This document shows positions 22,949 through 31,549 of a stretch of DNA of 45,743 nt, piece by piece; the stretch's first letter is position 1; every line of letters begins with the position of its first letter. The position numbers and the translations under genes were made by a program. The DNA is from Planctomycetota bacterium (GTDB lineage Bacteria; Planctomycetota; UBA8742; UBA2392). The notes under the pieces were generated by a model. It was given only the letters and a program-made list of their open reading frames with translations, made no database searches and was not told where the DNA came from. The stretch lies in the NCBI GenBank assembly GCA_020425605.1, contig JAGQRH010000031.1:1-45743 (forward strand), written 5' to 3'.

Positions 22949-24085
22949 CTAGCTGGTCGCCAGGTTGGTGATGACGCCATGGCCGCCGTCACCGCCGTTC
23001 AGGATTTCGAGGGTGTACTCGCCGATCAGTTGCGCTTTGCGGAAGTCGCCCGACTCGGCCAGCGGCTTCACGAAGAAGCTGCGGCCTTGCAGCGGCATGA
23101 CCTGCAGCTTGTCGAGGTCCAACAGCAGAATCTTGTCCGCCGGCACCCAGCGCGACAGCACCACGCGCTGCACGCCGAAGTCGGACTCGTAGACGTCCAC
23201 CACGTTGCGTAGGGCGGCGCTTTCCGGCTCATAGCGCCGGCTGCTCTGGATGAAGCTGCTGATCTTGCGCTTCTGGAAACCGTTGCAGACGATCGCAGTC
23301 GGGCGCCCGCCCATGTCCCAGACATTGCGCAGGCTGGCGTTCAGGATGTCTTCCGTCAGCGCGGCGGCGCTCGCGTCGTCCACGCTGCCGGTGATGAACT
23401 GTAGCAGCCCGCCCATGGTCCGGCGCACGGCCGCGCTGCCCTCGGGGCTCGAAGCTGCCTTGTAGCCGCAGATTACCGTCTGCTCGAGCGAGCGCATGAG
23501 TTCCCTCAGACGCTGGATCACCTGGTAGTCGAACTCGCGCTCGACCGCGTGCAGCCCGACGGCGTCCATGCTGCCGCTGATCGTCACCGTTTCGGTGAAG
23601 ATCTGGCTGTAATTCTCTTTGCGGCTGCGGGCGCGGTAGTTTGCGGATGCCGCGTCCTCGCCTTCCAGCGCCGCGTGGCCGATCACGGTCAGCTTCTGGT
23701 CATCGACCAGCGCCGCGGGCGTGCTGCCGCCGTAGCCGCGGGTGACCGTCAGCGTGTTGGTGCTGATTGCCGTGACCTGAATGATCTCTTCGCTGGCGTC
23801 TGGCTTGACCAGGTCGCCGGTGCGGAACACCGATCCGTCGTCAACGATGATGCTGGTATCGCTGTCCGCGTAGCCGGCGCCGTTGTTGACGGCGTCGAAG
23901 TTGGGGTTGAGCTGATCTTCGAACCACTCGTGCCGCGTGGACTTGGCAGCGAAACGCGGGCTGCCGATGGCATCGAGCAGTGGTGTATCAAAGGGCGAGA
24001 TCAGTCCGACGAGGTCGGAGACGTCGTCGACCAGTTCAGGCAGGCTGGCGCCCGCGTCGTAGGTTGCTTTGCCGGTGAAACTCAT
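22949..24085 (-). CDS. Major capsid protein, HK97 fold, DUF5309/SU10-like
   Basis: This 378-residue protein opens DAGASLPELVDDVSDLVGLI followed by SPFDTPLLDAIG and STRHEWFEDQL. This is the opening typical of the SU10-type (DUF5309) major capsid family: '..DvSd.i..i.P.DTPfl...g...a..t.heW..d'. Further on are NYSQIFTETVTISGSMDAVG and the long helix REFDYQVIQRLRELMRSLEQ of the HK97 fold, then GRPTAIVCNGFQKRKISSF. No propeptide protease target or protease gene is apparent, and the scaffold-like protein is separate. GGAG precedes the ATG. Confidence 0.88.
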   Translation of the reverse strand: MSFTGKATYDAGASLPELVDDVSDLVGLISPFDTPLLDAIGSPRFAAKSTRHEWFEDQLNPNFDAVNNGAGYADSDTSIIVDDGSVFRTGDLVKPDASEEIIQVTAISTNTLTVTRGYGGSTPAALVDDQKLTVIGHAALEGEDAASANYRARSRKENYSQIFTETVTISGSMDAVGLHAVEREFDYQVIQRLRELMRSLEQTVICGYKAASSPEGSAAVRRTMGGLLQFITGSVDDASAAALTEDILNASLRNVWDMGGRPTAIVCNGFQKRKISSFIQSSRRYEPESAALRNVVDVYESDFGVQRVVLSRWVPADKILLLDLDKLQVMPLQGRSFFVKPLAESGDFRKAQLIGEYTLEILNGGDGGHGVITNLATS

Positions 24086-24112
24086 TGGGGACTCCTGGGG
24101 TTGGGGTGGTGG

Positions 24113-24538
24113 TTAGCGGCGGTTCCGACGCCGGATTTCCTGAACTTGACGGGTCAAGCTTCCGTGCTTAAGCACGCTTCTGAGCCGCTCAGGGTCCGGC
24201 TCGCTCAGTTTCTGGTTGGCTGGCGAGGCCGGGGGCTTGGCGAACAGATAAGGGCGGGAGGACCGCAGGGAGCTGAACACGTCCTCAAGTGCCTGCTCGG
24301 CATCCCCGGCCTCGCGCAGTTTTGGGACGACGTCCTCGAGCTTCAGGGCGTCGCCCGGGTAGAGCAGGCCTTCGCGAGGCGCGCGGAGCAGAAACGCGCG
24401 CTCGATTCGGGCCTGCTCTACGGCCGCGCTGTGCTCGTGCTCGAGCTGTGCGACCTTCTCAAGGGCGGCGGTGATTTCTTCGTTGGGCTCCGGCAGCAGC
24501 GCGCGGAGCTGGTCAGACAAGGACGACTGATTACTCAT
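24113..24538 (-). CDS. Scaffold-like small protein of the virion cluster
   Basis: The 141-residue protein is highly charged and helical. A probable coiled coil spans residues 20-50 (EEITAALEKVAQLEHEHSAA), with a helical middle and a very basic C-terminus (VLKHGSLTRQVQEIRRRNRR). Size, composition and position between portal and major capsid genes fit a capsid assembly scaffold, whose basic end commonly binds the capsid protein. Its ATG overlaps the portal stop codon by eight bases. The functional call rests on position and composition only. Confidence 0.65.
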   Translation of the reverse strand: MSNQSSLSDQLRALLPEPNEEITAALEKVAQLEHEHSAAVEQARIERAFLLRAPREGLLYPGDALKLEDVVPKLREAGDAEQALEDVFSSLRSSRPYLFAKPPASPANQKLSEPDPERLRSVLKHGSLTRQVQEIRRRNRR

Positions 24539-25886
24539 TGTTGTTTCCTTCGCGGTTCTTGAGCCAGGCCTGGCGGGCCTGCTCGATGTCTGTGTAGGCG
24601 TCCGGGTCGTCGCGCAGCATGAGCTGCCAGGGCGTGGTCATGCCGTTGCGCAAGCGCCAGTCGTCGACCTGCATGCGCTCGGCGGCGCTTTGTTCCAGGG
24701 TAGGCTCGGGATAGTTGACGTGCAGAATTGCCGCGCCCTGCACGCCTTCGTGCTCACCTAGGACGGCGAGCGTGATGTCGAGCAGGTCCTGCTCAAAGCC
24801 GCGGAATACCTGCTGGCGCTCGACGCGGTCTTCCAGCACGGGGGTCTGTTGGGCGAGCACGCTGACGCCGCTGATGTTCGCGCCCACGTTCACACTAAGC
24901 ACGCTTTCGGGAATGCGCTGCGTTTTCAGTAGCGTGCGCAAGAAGAACTCGAGATCGGCTATCAGCTCGCTGATCGGCGCGTTCGGTGATTTGAAGTTCA
25001 CGCCGAAGGGCTCATTGCCGCTGACGTTGAAGGCAATCGCCCGGCCGGGACCGATGGCCAGCTCATTTGTCGGGTCCGGGTTCACGATCTCCATTACCCC
25101 GAAGCCCTGCATCGCAACCGTGTGCGCGAGCTCGGACAACTTGGCGTTGCACTCGGCGTTGGCGAACGCGACTGCACGCCCGCGGCCTTCGGTCCAGAAG
25201 CCGTCAACTGGCAGGCTGTCGTGGACGAACGCGAACGGAATGCGGCCAAGGCCGTGCTCCTGCTCAGTCAAGACTCGTCCGCCGGCGACGGTGGAGACAC
25301 GGGAGGGGGACCACACATGTGCGAGGGAGCCGTCGCCGGCGGCGATTGCGATGACCGCGGCCGGTGTGTCTGGGCGAATGAGATCGGGAATGCAGACCAG
25401 GCGGTGTGCGGGCCAGGGCCAGTAGCGCACTTCGCCCTGCTCATAGCTCACGCGTACGGCTGCTACGCCTTGCAGGCGCGCCATGCGGTCGAGGCCGAGC
25501 AGCAACCGGTCCGGGGTGTTGCGGTCCCAGACGCGCTGGATACGCTCGCGCACGCGTTTGTCGGCATCGAGTTGGCGCTCGACTGGCCGGCGGTAGAGCT
25601 GGCTGAGCACGTCGATGATGACGCGTGTGACGTTCAGGAACTGTTTGTGCGGGCGGCGCAGGAATTCGACGGCTGACTCGCCGGGTAGTCGGGTGATGTA
25701 GCGAAGCTGGTCGCCGCAGTACATGTCCCAGATGAAGCGGCTTTCAGCCCGGCGGGCGTGATCGCCCTCTGAAGTGTAGAGTGCGTAAAGCTCGTCGGGG
25801 CGGCTGACGCTGGGGCGACGGTCGCCGCCAGCGGGCGAAGTCTGCTCAAGTGCGAGTGAAAGTGCGCGAATAAACGAATCCGACAT
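24531..25886 (-). CDS. Phage portal protein
   Basis: The 451-residue protein starts at ATG 25886, with GAAAGG upstream. Portal-like features in order are: FIWDMYCGDQLRYI and FLNVTRVIIDVLSQLYRRPV (wing), a beta segment AAVRVSYEQGEVRYWPWPAHRL, a helical stem region NAECNAKLSELAHTVAMQGFG, then FFLRTLLKTQRIPESVLSV and NISGVSVLAQQTPVLEDRVERQ, typical of SPP1-like portals. It would form the dodecameric DNA gate at the capsid vertex. It is the first gene of the cluster; no terminase gene precedes it, since argS lies directly beyond, divergently. Confidence 0.85.
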   Translation of the reverse strand: MSDSFIRALSLALEQTSPAGGDRRPSVSRPDELYALYTSEGDHARRAESRFIWDMYCGDQLRYITRLPGESAVEFLRRPHKQFLNVTRVIIDVLSQLYRRPVERQLDADKRVRERIQRVWDRNTPDRLLLGLDRMARLQGVAAVRVSYEQGEVRYWPWPAHRLVCIPDLIRPDTPAAVIAIAAGDGSLAHVWSPSRVSTVAGGRVLTEQEHGLGRIPFAFVHDSLPVDGFWTEGRGRAVAFANAECNAKLSELAHTVAMQGFGVMEIVNPDPTNELAIGPGRAIAFNVSGNEPFGVNFKSPNAPISELIADLEFFLRTLLKTQRIPESVLSVNVGANISGVSVLAQQTPVLEDRVERQQVFRGFEQDLLDITLAVLGEHEGVQGAAILHVNYPEPTLEQSAAERMQVDDWRLRNGMTTPWQLMLRDDPDAYTDIEQARQAWLKNREGNNNE

Positions 25887-25970
25887 TCGTTGGCCTTTCG
25901 GATGGGGCTGCCTTCGCCCCTCATTCCTCCCGGCCGAGCGAATGTTGTTTTGGCAGAAAAAAGGCGGACG

Positions 25971-27932
25971 ATGGGCTTTCTCGAAAACAGGGTCGCGGCC
26001 GAAATGGCGCAATGGAGCGGGTTTAAGGCTGCCGGGCTGGACGCAGAAAAAATTTCAGAAAGCCTCGCGCGCCCGCCGAAACCGGAAATGGGCGACTTGG
26101 CATTTGCCACATTTCGTTACGCCAAAGAGGCAGGCGCCAAGCCGAACGAGTTCGCAACGAAACTCGCCGCAGGCGCCGAAACGAGTGGGCTGATTGAAGT
26201 CATCGAAGCGGCCGGGCCGTATGTGAACCTGCGCCTCAACCACACGGCCGTCATGAGCGACGTGCTTGTCGAGATCGAGATGCAGTCGGCCGGCGCTGAG
26301 CCGCAGGACTGGCGCTACGGCGACAGCCAGAGCGGCAAGGGCAGGACCCTTGTTGTTGACCTGTCAAGTCCCAATATTGCCAAGCCGCTCGCTGTGCACC
26401 ACCTGCGGTCAACAATGATCGGCTACAGCATCAAGCAGCTGCGCGAAAGCCAGGGCTGGCGTGTCGTGGGCGTAAACCACCTCGGCGACTGGGGAACCGG
26501 CTTCGGAAAGCTGATCGCCGGCGTGAAGAAGTATTTCCCCGAGCTGGCCGAGCGCGCAAAGACGGAAGACAAACCGCTCGGCGCGATGACCGTACAGGAA
26601 TTGAACGAGACCTACGCGCGATTCAACAAAGAGTCGAAGGACGATGAGGAACTTGCTGTTGCCGGCAAGCACGAGTTCGCGATTCTGGAACGCTACATCG
26701 AGGCCCTGTTAAGCAAAGAGGCGATCGGCGAGGGCGGCGAGATCGACGCCGAGGCTCGCGAGAGCGGTGTCGTCAATTTCCGCATCTGGCAGCACGCGCG
26801 TGACATCAGCCTGGCCGAGTTTGAGCGCATGTATGCGCACCTCGGGCTCAGCTTCAAGCTCTGGCCCGTGGTCGACACGACTCACGCCAAGGTTCTGACA
26901 GAAGAGCCGGATGCGTTCTATCGCAACCACTGCATCTACGTAGGCGAGAGCTACTACGTCACGGCCGAGGATCTATGCCGCCGGCTGATTACCGATGCCG
27001 TTGACAGCAAGGTCGCTGAGCTCGACGAAGGCGCGCTGCTGATTTTCACCCACGGCAAGGACAAGCCACCGCTGATCCTGGTCAAGAGCGACGGCGCGAC
27101 CAGCTACCACGCGCGCGACATGGCCGCCGCGCTCTACCGTAAGCGCCACTGGCACGCGGACGAAATGACCTACGTCGTCGGCGGCGAGCAGAAGCTGCAC
27201 TTCAGCCAGCTGTTCAAGGGGCTGGAAATGCTCGGTCATGAGTGGGCCGAGCACTGCAGCCACACGGACTTCGGGCTGATGCTGTTCCAACAGCCAGACG
27301 GAAAGTGGGCAAAGACAAGCACGCGCAAGGGCACGGCGATCATGCTGGAGGATCTGCTCGATGAGGCCGTGCAGACGGTGCGCGAGATCATCAAGGAAAA
27401 GAACCCCGAGCTTGCCGCGGACGCGAACCTCGCTGAGCGTGTGGCGCACGCTGTCGGCGTTGGCGCGGTGGTGTTCAACGACTTGAGAAACGGGCGCCGG
27501 AACAACGTGAAGTTCGACTGGGATGCCGTGCTGGATTTTCAGGGCGAGAGCGGCCCCTATATGCAGATGCAGTACGTGCGCATGTCCAGTGTGATGGACA
27601 GGTTCTGTGAGACCCACGGCGAGCCGGTCTTGGAAGACGGTAACCCGGACCGCCTGGGACTGGACGAAGAGTGGAAGATTGTCCAGCAGCTCGCGGCTTT
27701 CCCGGATGCGGTCGCCAAGGCCAGTGCCGACTTCGAGCCGAGCATTGTTGCGCGCTACCTGATCGAGCTTGCCAGCCTGACCAGCACCTGGTGGACCGTC
27801 ACCAAGGACACCCGCATTGTCGGCGACGACAGGGACCTCAGCCTGGCGCGTGTGCGGCTCGTGAGTGCAATCCGCAAAGTCCTCGGACGTGGGCTGACGC
27901 TGCTCGGTATGTCGCTCGTAGAGCGGATGTAG
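25971..27932 (+). CDS. argS: Arginyl-tRNA synthetase, with AVHH in place of HIGH
   Basis: The 653-residue class I synthetase charges tRNA-Arg. The N-terminal Add-1-like domain (residues 1-110) is followed by the catalytic signature SSPNIAKPLAVHHLRST near residue 130, normally ending in H(V/I)GH. Here the first His is Ala and the Gly is His. Next come GDWGTGFGKLI, the KMSKS-equivalent KTSTRKGTA, and the C-terminal anticodon-binding DALR-like domain (YVRMSSVMDRF through ARVRLVSAIRKVLGRGLTLLGM). The start at 25971 follows AAGGCGG. It is divergent from the portal gene by 84 bases and convergent with the next gene by six. Confidence 0.95.
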   Translation: MGFLENRVAAEMAQWSGFKAAGLDAEKISESLARPPKPEMGDLAFATFRYAKEAGAKPNEFATKLAAGAETSGLIEVIEAAGPYVNLRLNHTAVMSDVLVEIEMQSAGAEPQDWRYGDSQSGKGRTLVVDLSSPNIAKPLAVHHLRSTMIGYSIKQLRESQGWRVVGVNHLGDWGTGFGKLIAGVKKYFPELAERAKTEDKPLGAMTVQELNETYARFNKESKDDEELAVAGKHEFAILERYIEALLSKEAIGEGGEIDAEARESGVVNFRIWQHARDISLAEFERMYAHLGLSFKLWPVVDTTHAKVLTEEPDAFYRNHCIYVGESYYVTAEDLCRRLITDAVDSKVAELDEGALLIFTHGKDKPPLILVKSDGATSYHARDMAAALYRKRHWHADEMTYVVGGEQKLHFSQLFKGLEMLGHEWAEHCSHTDFGLMLFQQPDGKWAKTSTRKGTAIMLEDLLDEAVQTVREIIKEKNPELAADANLAERVAHAVGVGAVVFNDLRNGRRNNVKFDWDAVLDFQGESGPYMQMQYVRMSSVMDRFCETHGEPVLEDGNPDRLGLDEEWKIVQQLAAFPDAVAKASADFEPSIVARYLIELASLTSTWWTVTKDTRIVGDDRDLSLARVRLVSAIRKVLGRGLTLLGMSLVERM

Positions 27933-27938
27933 GCGCGC

Positions 27939-28367
27939 CTAGTTGATTGGCCTGCGCGTCTGCCTGATCAAGTTCGCGCAGTCGGAGCCCAGCTTGCCGA
28001 AGCCGTCAGGATCGGCCCCCAGTTCCTGAACCACATGCTTGGTATCGCCGTTGGCCGTGACGGTGATGGAGCTGCTCATGTTTCCCGGCTCGCCGGACAT
28101 GTCGAAATAACCTGACCGCATCAGCAGCTTCCACAGTTCTTCGCGCGTGGATTGCGGAACGGTTGCGACGCGCTTGTTGTCCTCAAGCACATCGCCCTTG
28201 GCCGTGACACGGGTTGAGTGCCATTCGCCGGTAAAGCCCCCGCCACCCGCTAGCTCGATTGCAAAATCCGTCGGCATGGGCGGTGTCGGCACATCATTGC
28301 CCACGGCGGCCGGGGCGCAGGCAAAAGTCATCAGGCACAAACACACCAGCGGAAGGATCGTTCTCAT
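27939..28367 (-). CDS. Hypothetical secreted protein or lipoprotein
   Basis: This 142-residue protein starts at ATG 28367 (GTG 28370 is the alternative), with GGAG nearby. Its signal RTILPLVCLCLMTFAC could be a lipobox (TFAC) or a cleaved signal. The mature part has a pattern seen in small envelope proteins that begin 'PTDFAIELAGGGGFTGEWHSTRVTAKGDV', ending in a helical motif TREELWKLLMRSGYFDM. I cannot name the family. It may be co-regulated with the lipoprotein gene upstream (54 bases). Confidence 0.7.
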   Translation of the reverse strand: MRTILPLVCLCLMTFACAPAAVGNDVPTPPMPTDFAIELAGGGGFTGEWHSTRVTAKGDVLEDNKRVATVPQSTREELWKLLMRSGYFDMSGEPGNMSSSITVTANGDTKHVVQELGADPDGFGKLGSDCANLIRQTRRPIN

Positions 28368-28421
28368 CACGTCGTCTCCGCCAACTAGACGCAGGCGGAT
28401 CGCATCGGGTTCCCGCGTTCC

Positions 28422-29444
28422 CTACTCAATCGGCGTGCGGAAGTAGCGGGTGCCGTTCAGGTAGGTCTTCTTGTCGGCGTATTCGAGCTTGTACTGGCGC
28501 GAGCCGCCCTTGGAATTGCACTTCAGGTAAGTGACCGTCCCGATCTGCTCGACCTTCCAGGTGCCGGTTTCGTCGCCGCCGTTTCCACCGCTGGCGCCTG
28601 CGCCGCTGCCTGTCCCGACCGAGAAGCTGTCGCTGCCGTGGTAGCGGTAGGTGCCGTCCGGGTAGAGCCGGATCTCGATGTTCGTGCTGCTGTACACCCC
28701 GCCACCGACACCGTCCGTGCTTGAGTACGACTTCAGGTAGGTCAGCATGTTGCCAGCGAGCATTGCTTTCCATTCCTGCTCGCTCTGCGACTGGAGCGGC
28801 TTGCCGATGCCGATGCTGTCGGCCAACGCCTCGACCTTCTCTTTGAAGTGTGCTTCATCCGCCTTGTAGCCGCCGAGGAAGAACAGGATGCCGTTCTTCT
28901 CCGGCCCGATGTGGAAGCCAGCGTAGCCGACGTAAGTGTTGTCTGCATACTTGGCGAGCGTGTAGCCGCTCTTGCGTTCGAAGTCGCCTTGCAGTTTCAG
29001 GATGACGCCGTCGTCGATCTCCTGCGGCTGGCGCAGCTCGGCCTCGACTTCTGCTTCGTTCACCTCGCGCTTGAAGAAGACGAACCCGAGGCTCTGCTTG
29101 GTGGTGGACTGCAGGGTCATGGCCGTGGCGTCTTTCTGCATCACGACGCCGCAGTCGGCCGGCAGCTTGAATGAGACGCCGTACATCGACATCTTCACCG
29201 CCTCGCCGTTTTTATAGACCTTGCCGATCTGGAGTTCCTCGCCGCTCAGCCCCGGCAGCTTCTCCGGCTCGGGCGGTTTCTCGTCCGTGCCCGGCTCGTC
29301 GGGTTTCTTCGTGTCGTCATTCTTGGACGACTTGTCGCTGTCAGAGTCACGGCTGCCGGACGAGCTGGCTGAGTTGCTCGCGGCATCTCCGCCACAGCCG
29401 ACGCAGACCAGGCACAGGGCAATTAGCAGGGCGGCTGATCGCAT
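28422..29444 (-). CDS. Lipoprotein with Asp/Ser/Lys-rich linker
   Basis: The 340-residue product has a clear lipobox (CLVCVGCG, Cys about 17), then a disordered SDSDKSSKNDDTKKPDEPG linker. Two beta domains follow: residues 70-210 (VSFKLPADCGVVMQKDATAMTL...) and residues 225-340, with TNIEIRLYPDGTYRYHGSDSF, a Gly/Ser-rich loop (GTGSGAGASGGNGG) and GTWKVEQIGTVTYLKC. The second domain has the 'I.LypDGtY.....G.W.v' plan of small lipocalin-like or DUF-type barrels. GGAG precedes the ATG. Likely periplasmic or outer-membrane; function unknown. Confidence 0.75.
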   Translation of the reverse strand: MRSAALLIALCLVCVGCGGDAASNSASSSGSRDSDSDKSSKNDDTKKPDEPGTDEKPPEPEKLPGLSGEELQIGKVYKNGEAVKMSMYGVSFKLPADCGVVMQKDATAMTLQSTTKQSLGFVFFKREVNEAEVEAELRQPQEIDDGVILKLQGDFERKSGYTLAKYADNTYVGYAGFHIGPEKNGILFFLGGYKADEAHFKEKVEALADSIGIGKPLQSQSEQEWKAMLAGNMLTYLKSYSSTDGVGGGVYSSTNIEIRLYPDGTYRYHGSDSFSVGTGSGAGASGGNGGDETGTWKVEQIGTVTYLKCNSKGGSRQYKLEYADKKTYLNGTRYFRTPIE

Positions 29445-29471
29445 GAGTATCTCCCCGTGCGATTGTCCCTA

Positions 29472-30947
29472 TCAGGCCAGCTCTCGCCAGCGCTTTTCGA
29501 GGGCTTCTATGTCGTCGAGCGCGTTGGCGCTCAGGAACAACGCGCACGCCTTCCGATACTCGGCTTCCGCGCCGGGATCGCCCAGCATGCGCAGCGCGAC
29601 GGCATAGCTGGCGCGCGTTTCGCCTTCTTCCTGGTCGAGGCCCATCCTCTGGATGACCTCAAGCGCCTGCTCGATCTTCTTGCGTGCTTCGCCCGGGCGC
29701 CTGGCGTCGATGTCGATCCTCGCTAGGCTGCGCAGCGCCAGCGCGGCCATCTGGTCATTGCCCTGGGCCAGAAACATCTCGCGCCCTTCTTGAACCAGCT
29801 TGGCGGCGGCTTCGAACTTGCCCTGCTTGGCTATCAGAATCCCGTAGGAATCAAGAAGCACCGCGTGCCAGAACCGCGCGCCGCATTCCTCAATGGCCTG
29901 CAGACCCCGCTTGTAGGCGTCCTCGGCTTCGTCTAGGCGCCCGCTGCGGCTTGCAGCCGCGCCGATGTGAAACAGCGAGACGCCCTGCGTGTGCAGGTCG
30001 CCGGTTTCGCGCGCGATCTGCAATGCGCGGGCGGCAGCGGCGCGTGATTCATCCTGGCGCCCCATCGCGCCATACAGCCCGGAGAGATTGCCGACCACCA
30101 TGGCTTCGTACTGGCGCTCGCCTCGTTTTCGATGGATGGCCAGCGCTTCTTCGAACGCGGCGGCCGATTCGTCATAGCGCGCCATGTTGCGCAGCAGGTT
30201 GCCGATGTTGCTCAGCGTTGCGGCGCGCCCGTTTTCGTCGTCGGCCTCGGTCAGGATCGCGAGTGCCTCGTGATACGCGGCCAACGTCTGCTCGGCGGGT
30301 TCTGAGTCGACGCGCATCACGGAGAGGTTGCTGAGGGCGAGACCTTCGGCCCGGCGGTCGCCGATCTTGCGGAAGATCTCCAGCGCGCGTTCCACGTACG
30401 GAATGCCCGGGGGATTACCCTCCGTGCGGGCGTAGCTGATGCCGATGGCCCGCAGCGCGCGTCCGTGAGAGGCCCCGTCGCCGGCTTCCTCGGCGACGCT
30501 TGCGGCTTTCTCAAACCACTCACGCCCGTCCCGTGCGCGCCCGGTATTCAGCAGTGTCTCGCCGATGCGCAGCAGCGCGGCGATGCGGTTGTCATGAGTC
30601 GCGGCCGGGTGGTCGGCCAGCCTGCGTCCGAACTCCATCGCCTTCTCGTTGTGAAACTCACGCGACTCGTGCCACATGGCGCGCAGCAGGTATGCCGCCT
30701 CTTTGGCGGCCAGCGCCTTCTGCCACTTCACGTTGGCCGTGCGGCGCGAGAACTGCGCGGCCTTGGAGTGGTGCACCAGCTCCGCGGCCATTGCGTCGAG
30801 TGTCTTGTCGTCTCCCTCGAACAGCGCCTCGGCGACCTCCAGTACCAGTGCGTGCAAACGTGCCCGGTCGCCTGGCGGTTGCAGGTCATAGGCCGCGTCA
30901 CGCACCAGGGCGTGGCGGAACAAGTATGCAGATTCGGCTGAGGACAC
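29472..30947 (-). CDS. TPR protein, apparently missing its N-terminal ATPase half
   Basis: The 491-residue frame begins at GTG 30947, six codons after an in-frame stop, with no Shine-Dalgarno. The first residues (AYLFRHALVRDAAYDLQPPGDRARLH) match the very end of the AAA/STAND ATPase region of large signalling proteins: 'FRHALvrDaaY..l...R..LH..va'. Here that region is the start. The rest is about nine TPR repeats (for example ALSNLSVMRVDSEPAEQTLAAY and ATLSNIGNLLRNMARYDESAAAFEEALAIH). This suggests loss of the upstream kinase, cyclase or ATPase domains. One of two identical 37-bp palindromes sits 31 bases upstream. It could still be translated, or be a pseudogene. Confidence 0.7.
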   Translation of the reverse strand: MSSAESAYLFRHALVRDAAYDLQPPGDRARLHALVLEVAEALFEGDDKTLDAMAAELVHHSKAAQFSRRTANVKWQKALAAKEAAYLLRAMWHESREFHNEKAMEFGRRLADHPAATHDNRIAALLRIGETLLNTGRARDGREWFEKAASVAEEAGDGASHGRALRAIGISYARTEGNPPGIPYVERALEIFRKIGDRRAEGLALSNLSVMRVDSEPAEQTLAAYHEALAILTEADDENGRAATLSNIGNLLRNMARYDESAAAFEEALAIHRKRGERQYEAMVVGNLSGLYGAMGRQDESRAAAARALQIARETGDLHTQGVSLFHIGAAASRSGRLDEAEDAYKRGLQAIEECGARFWHAVLLDSYGILIAKQGKFEAAAKLVQEGREMFLAQGNDQMAALALRSLARIDIDARRPGEARKKIEQALEVIQRMGLDQEEGETRASYAVALRMLGDPGAEAEYRKACALFLSANALDDIEALEKRWRELA

Positions 30948-30978
30948 GCCGGGATTCTAGTCTTGTCGGCGGTTAAAC

Positions 30979-31015
30979 ACACCGACGCGGCCCAAGGGTT
31001 GGCCGCGTCGGTGTT
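30979..31015 (-). repeat. 37-bp palindrome, left copy (terminator-like)
   Basis: ACACCGACGCGGCC pairs with GGCCGCGTCGGTGT across CAAGGGTT. The 37 bases are identical to 34962-34998. On the minus strand it follows the stop codon at 31025 by ten bases and is followed by TTTAA, so it probably terminates that gene. It also marks the left edge of the AT-richer insert. Confidence 0.85.
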
Positions 31016-31024
31016 GAGTGTCAA

Positions 31025-31516
31025 CTATGGAGTAATCACCGGCGGGCCTTGCTCCCACCAGTTCCAGTCATCGTATATTTCGTTATAAAAGTCCGTCCCG
31101 TCAGTTTCTCCTTCAGTCCAGCAGTCGAGTACTCGCCAAGCTACCTGCACTCCGGTCAGCTGTTCGTCATAGTCACATGGACCTGCATCTCCGTCGCAGT
31201 AGCCGACCAAGAGATATATGTCCAGCAGGAACCACCCACACGTAAACACGCTGGAGGGTGATGCGCAATCCTCGTAGTAGGGCGGCACGTGAATCACGCG
31301 AGCCCAACACGCGTATGTGTCCGAGGGGAAGCACGGGTCTGTCGGTTCCTCCTGCGTGAGTCGCGATGGACAGCACAGTTTGCCCGTGCAGTCCCATTCC
31401 GGCAGTACGCTGTGATCGGGTTTGCTGCATTCAGCCTCAACCGCTGTCGGTCGCGACAGGAATAGCAGCAAGACTGATGTCGCGACAACTAGTGATGTCA
31501 ACAGTCGGTTTTTCAT
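31025..31516 (-). CDS. Secreted Cys-rich hypothetical protein
   Basis: The 163-residue protein has a signal peptide (SLVVATSVLLLFLSRPTAVEA) and a mature part with 12 cysteines (for example CTGKLCC, CDGDAGPC), many Trp and Tyr, and an acidic C-terminus (TDFYNEIYDDWNWWEQ). It is probably disulphide-stabilised outside the cytoplasm. I do not recognise it. Base composition is visibly less GC-rich than the window average, like its two upstream neighbours, suggesting joint acquisition. Confidence 0.7.
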   Translation of the reverse strand: MKNRLLTSLVVATSVLLLFLSRPTAVEAECSKPDHSVLPEWDCTGKLCCPSRLTQEEPTDPCFPSDTYACWARVIHVPPYYEDCASPSSVFTCGWFLLDIYLLVGYCDGDAGPCDYDEQLTGVQVAWRVLDCWTEGETDGTDFYNEIYDDWNWWEQGPPVITP

Positions 31517-31549
31517 AATTCTCCTTGTCGTTCAGAAGAGAATGCTTCG

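Noticed and set aside
14300..26100. Prophage attachment sites around the virion cluster
   Set aside because: No direct repeats, integrase or tRNA target were found at either border; the flanks are ordinary host genes.
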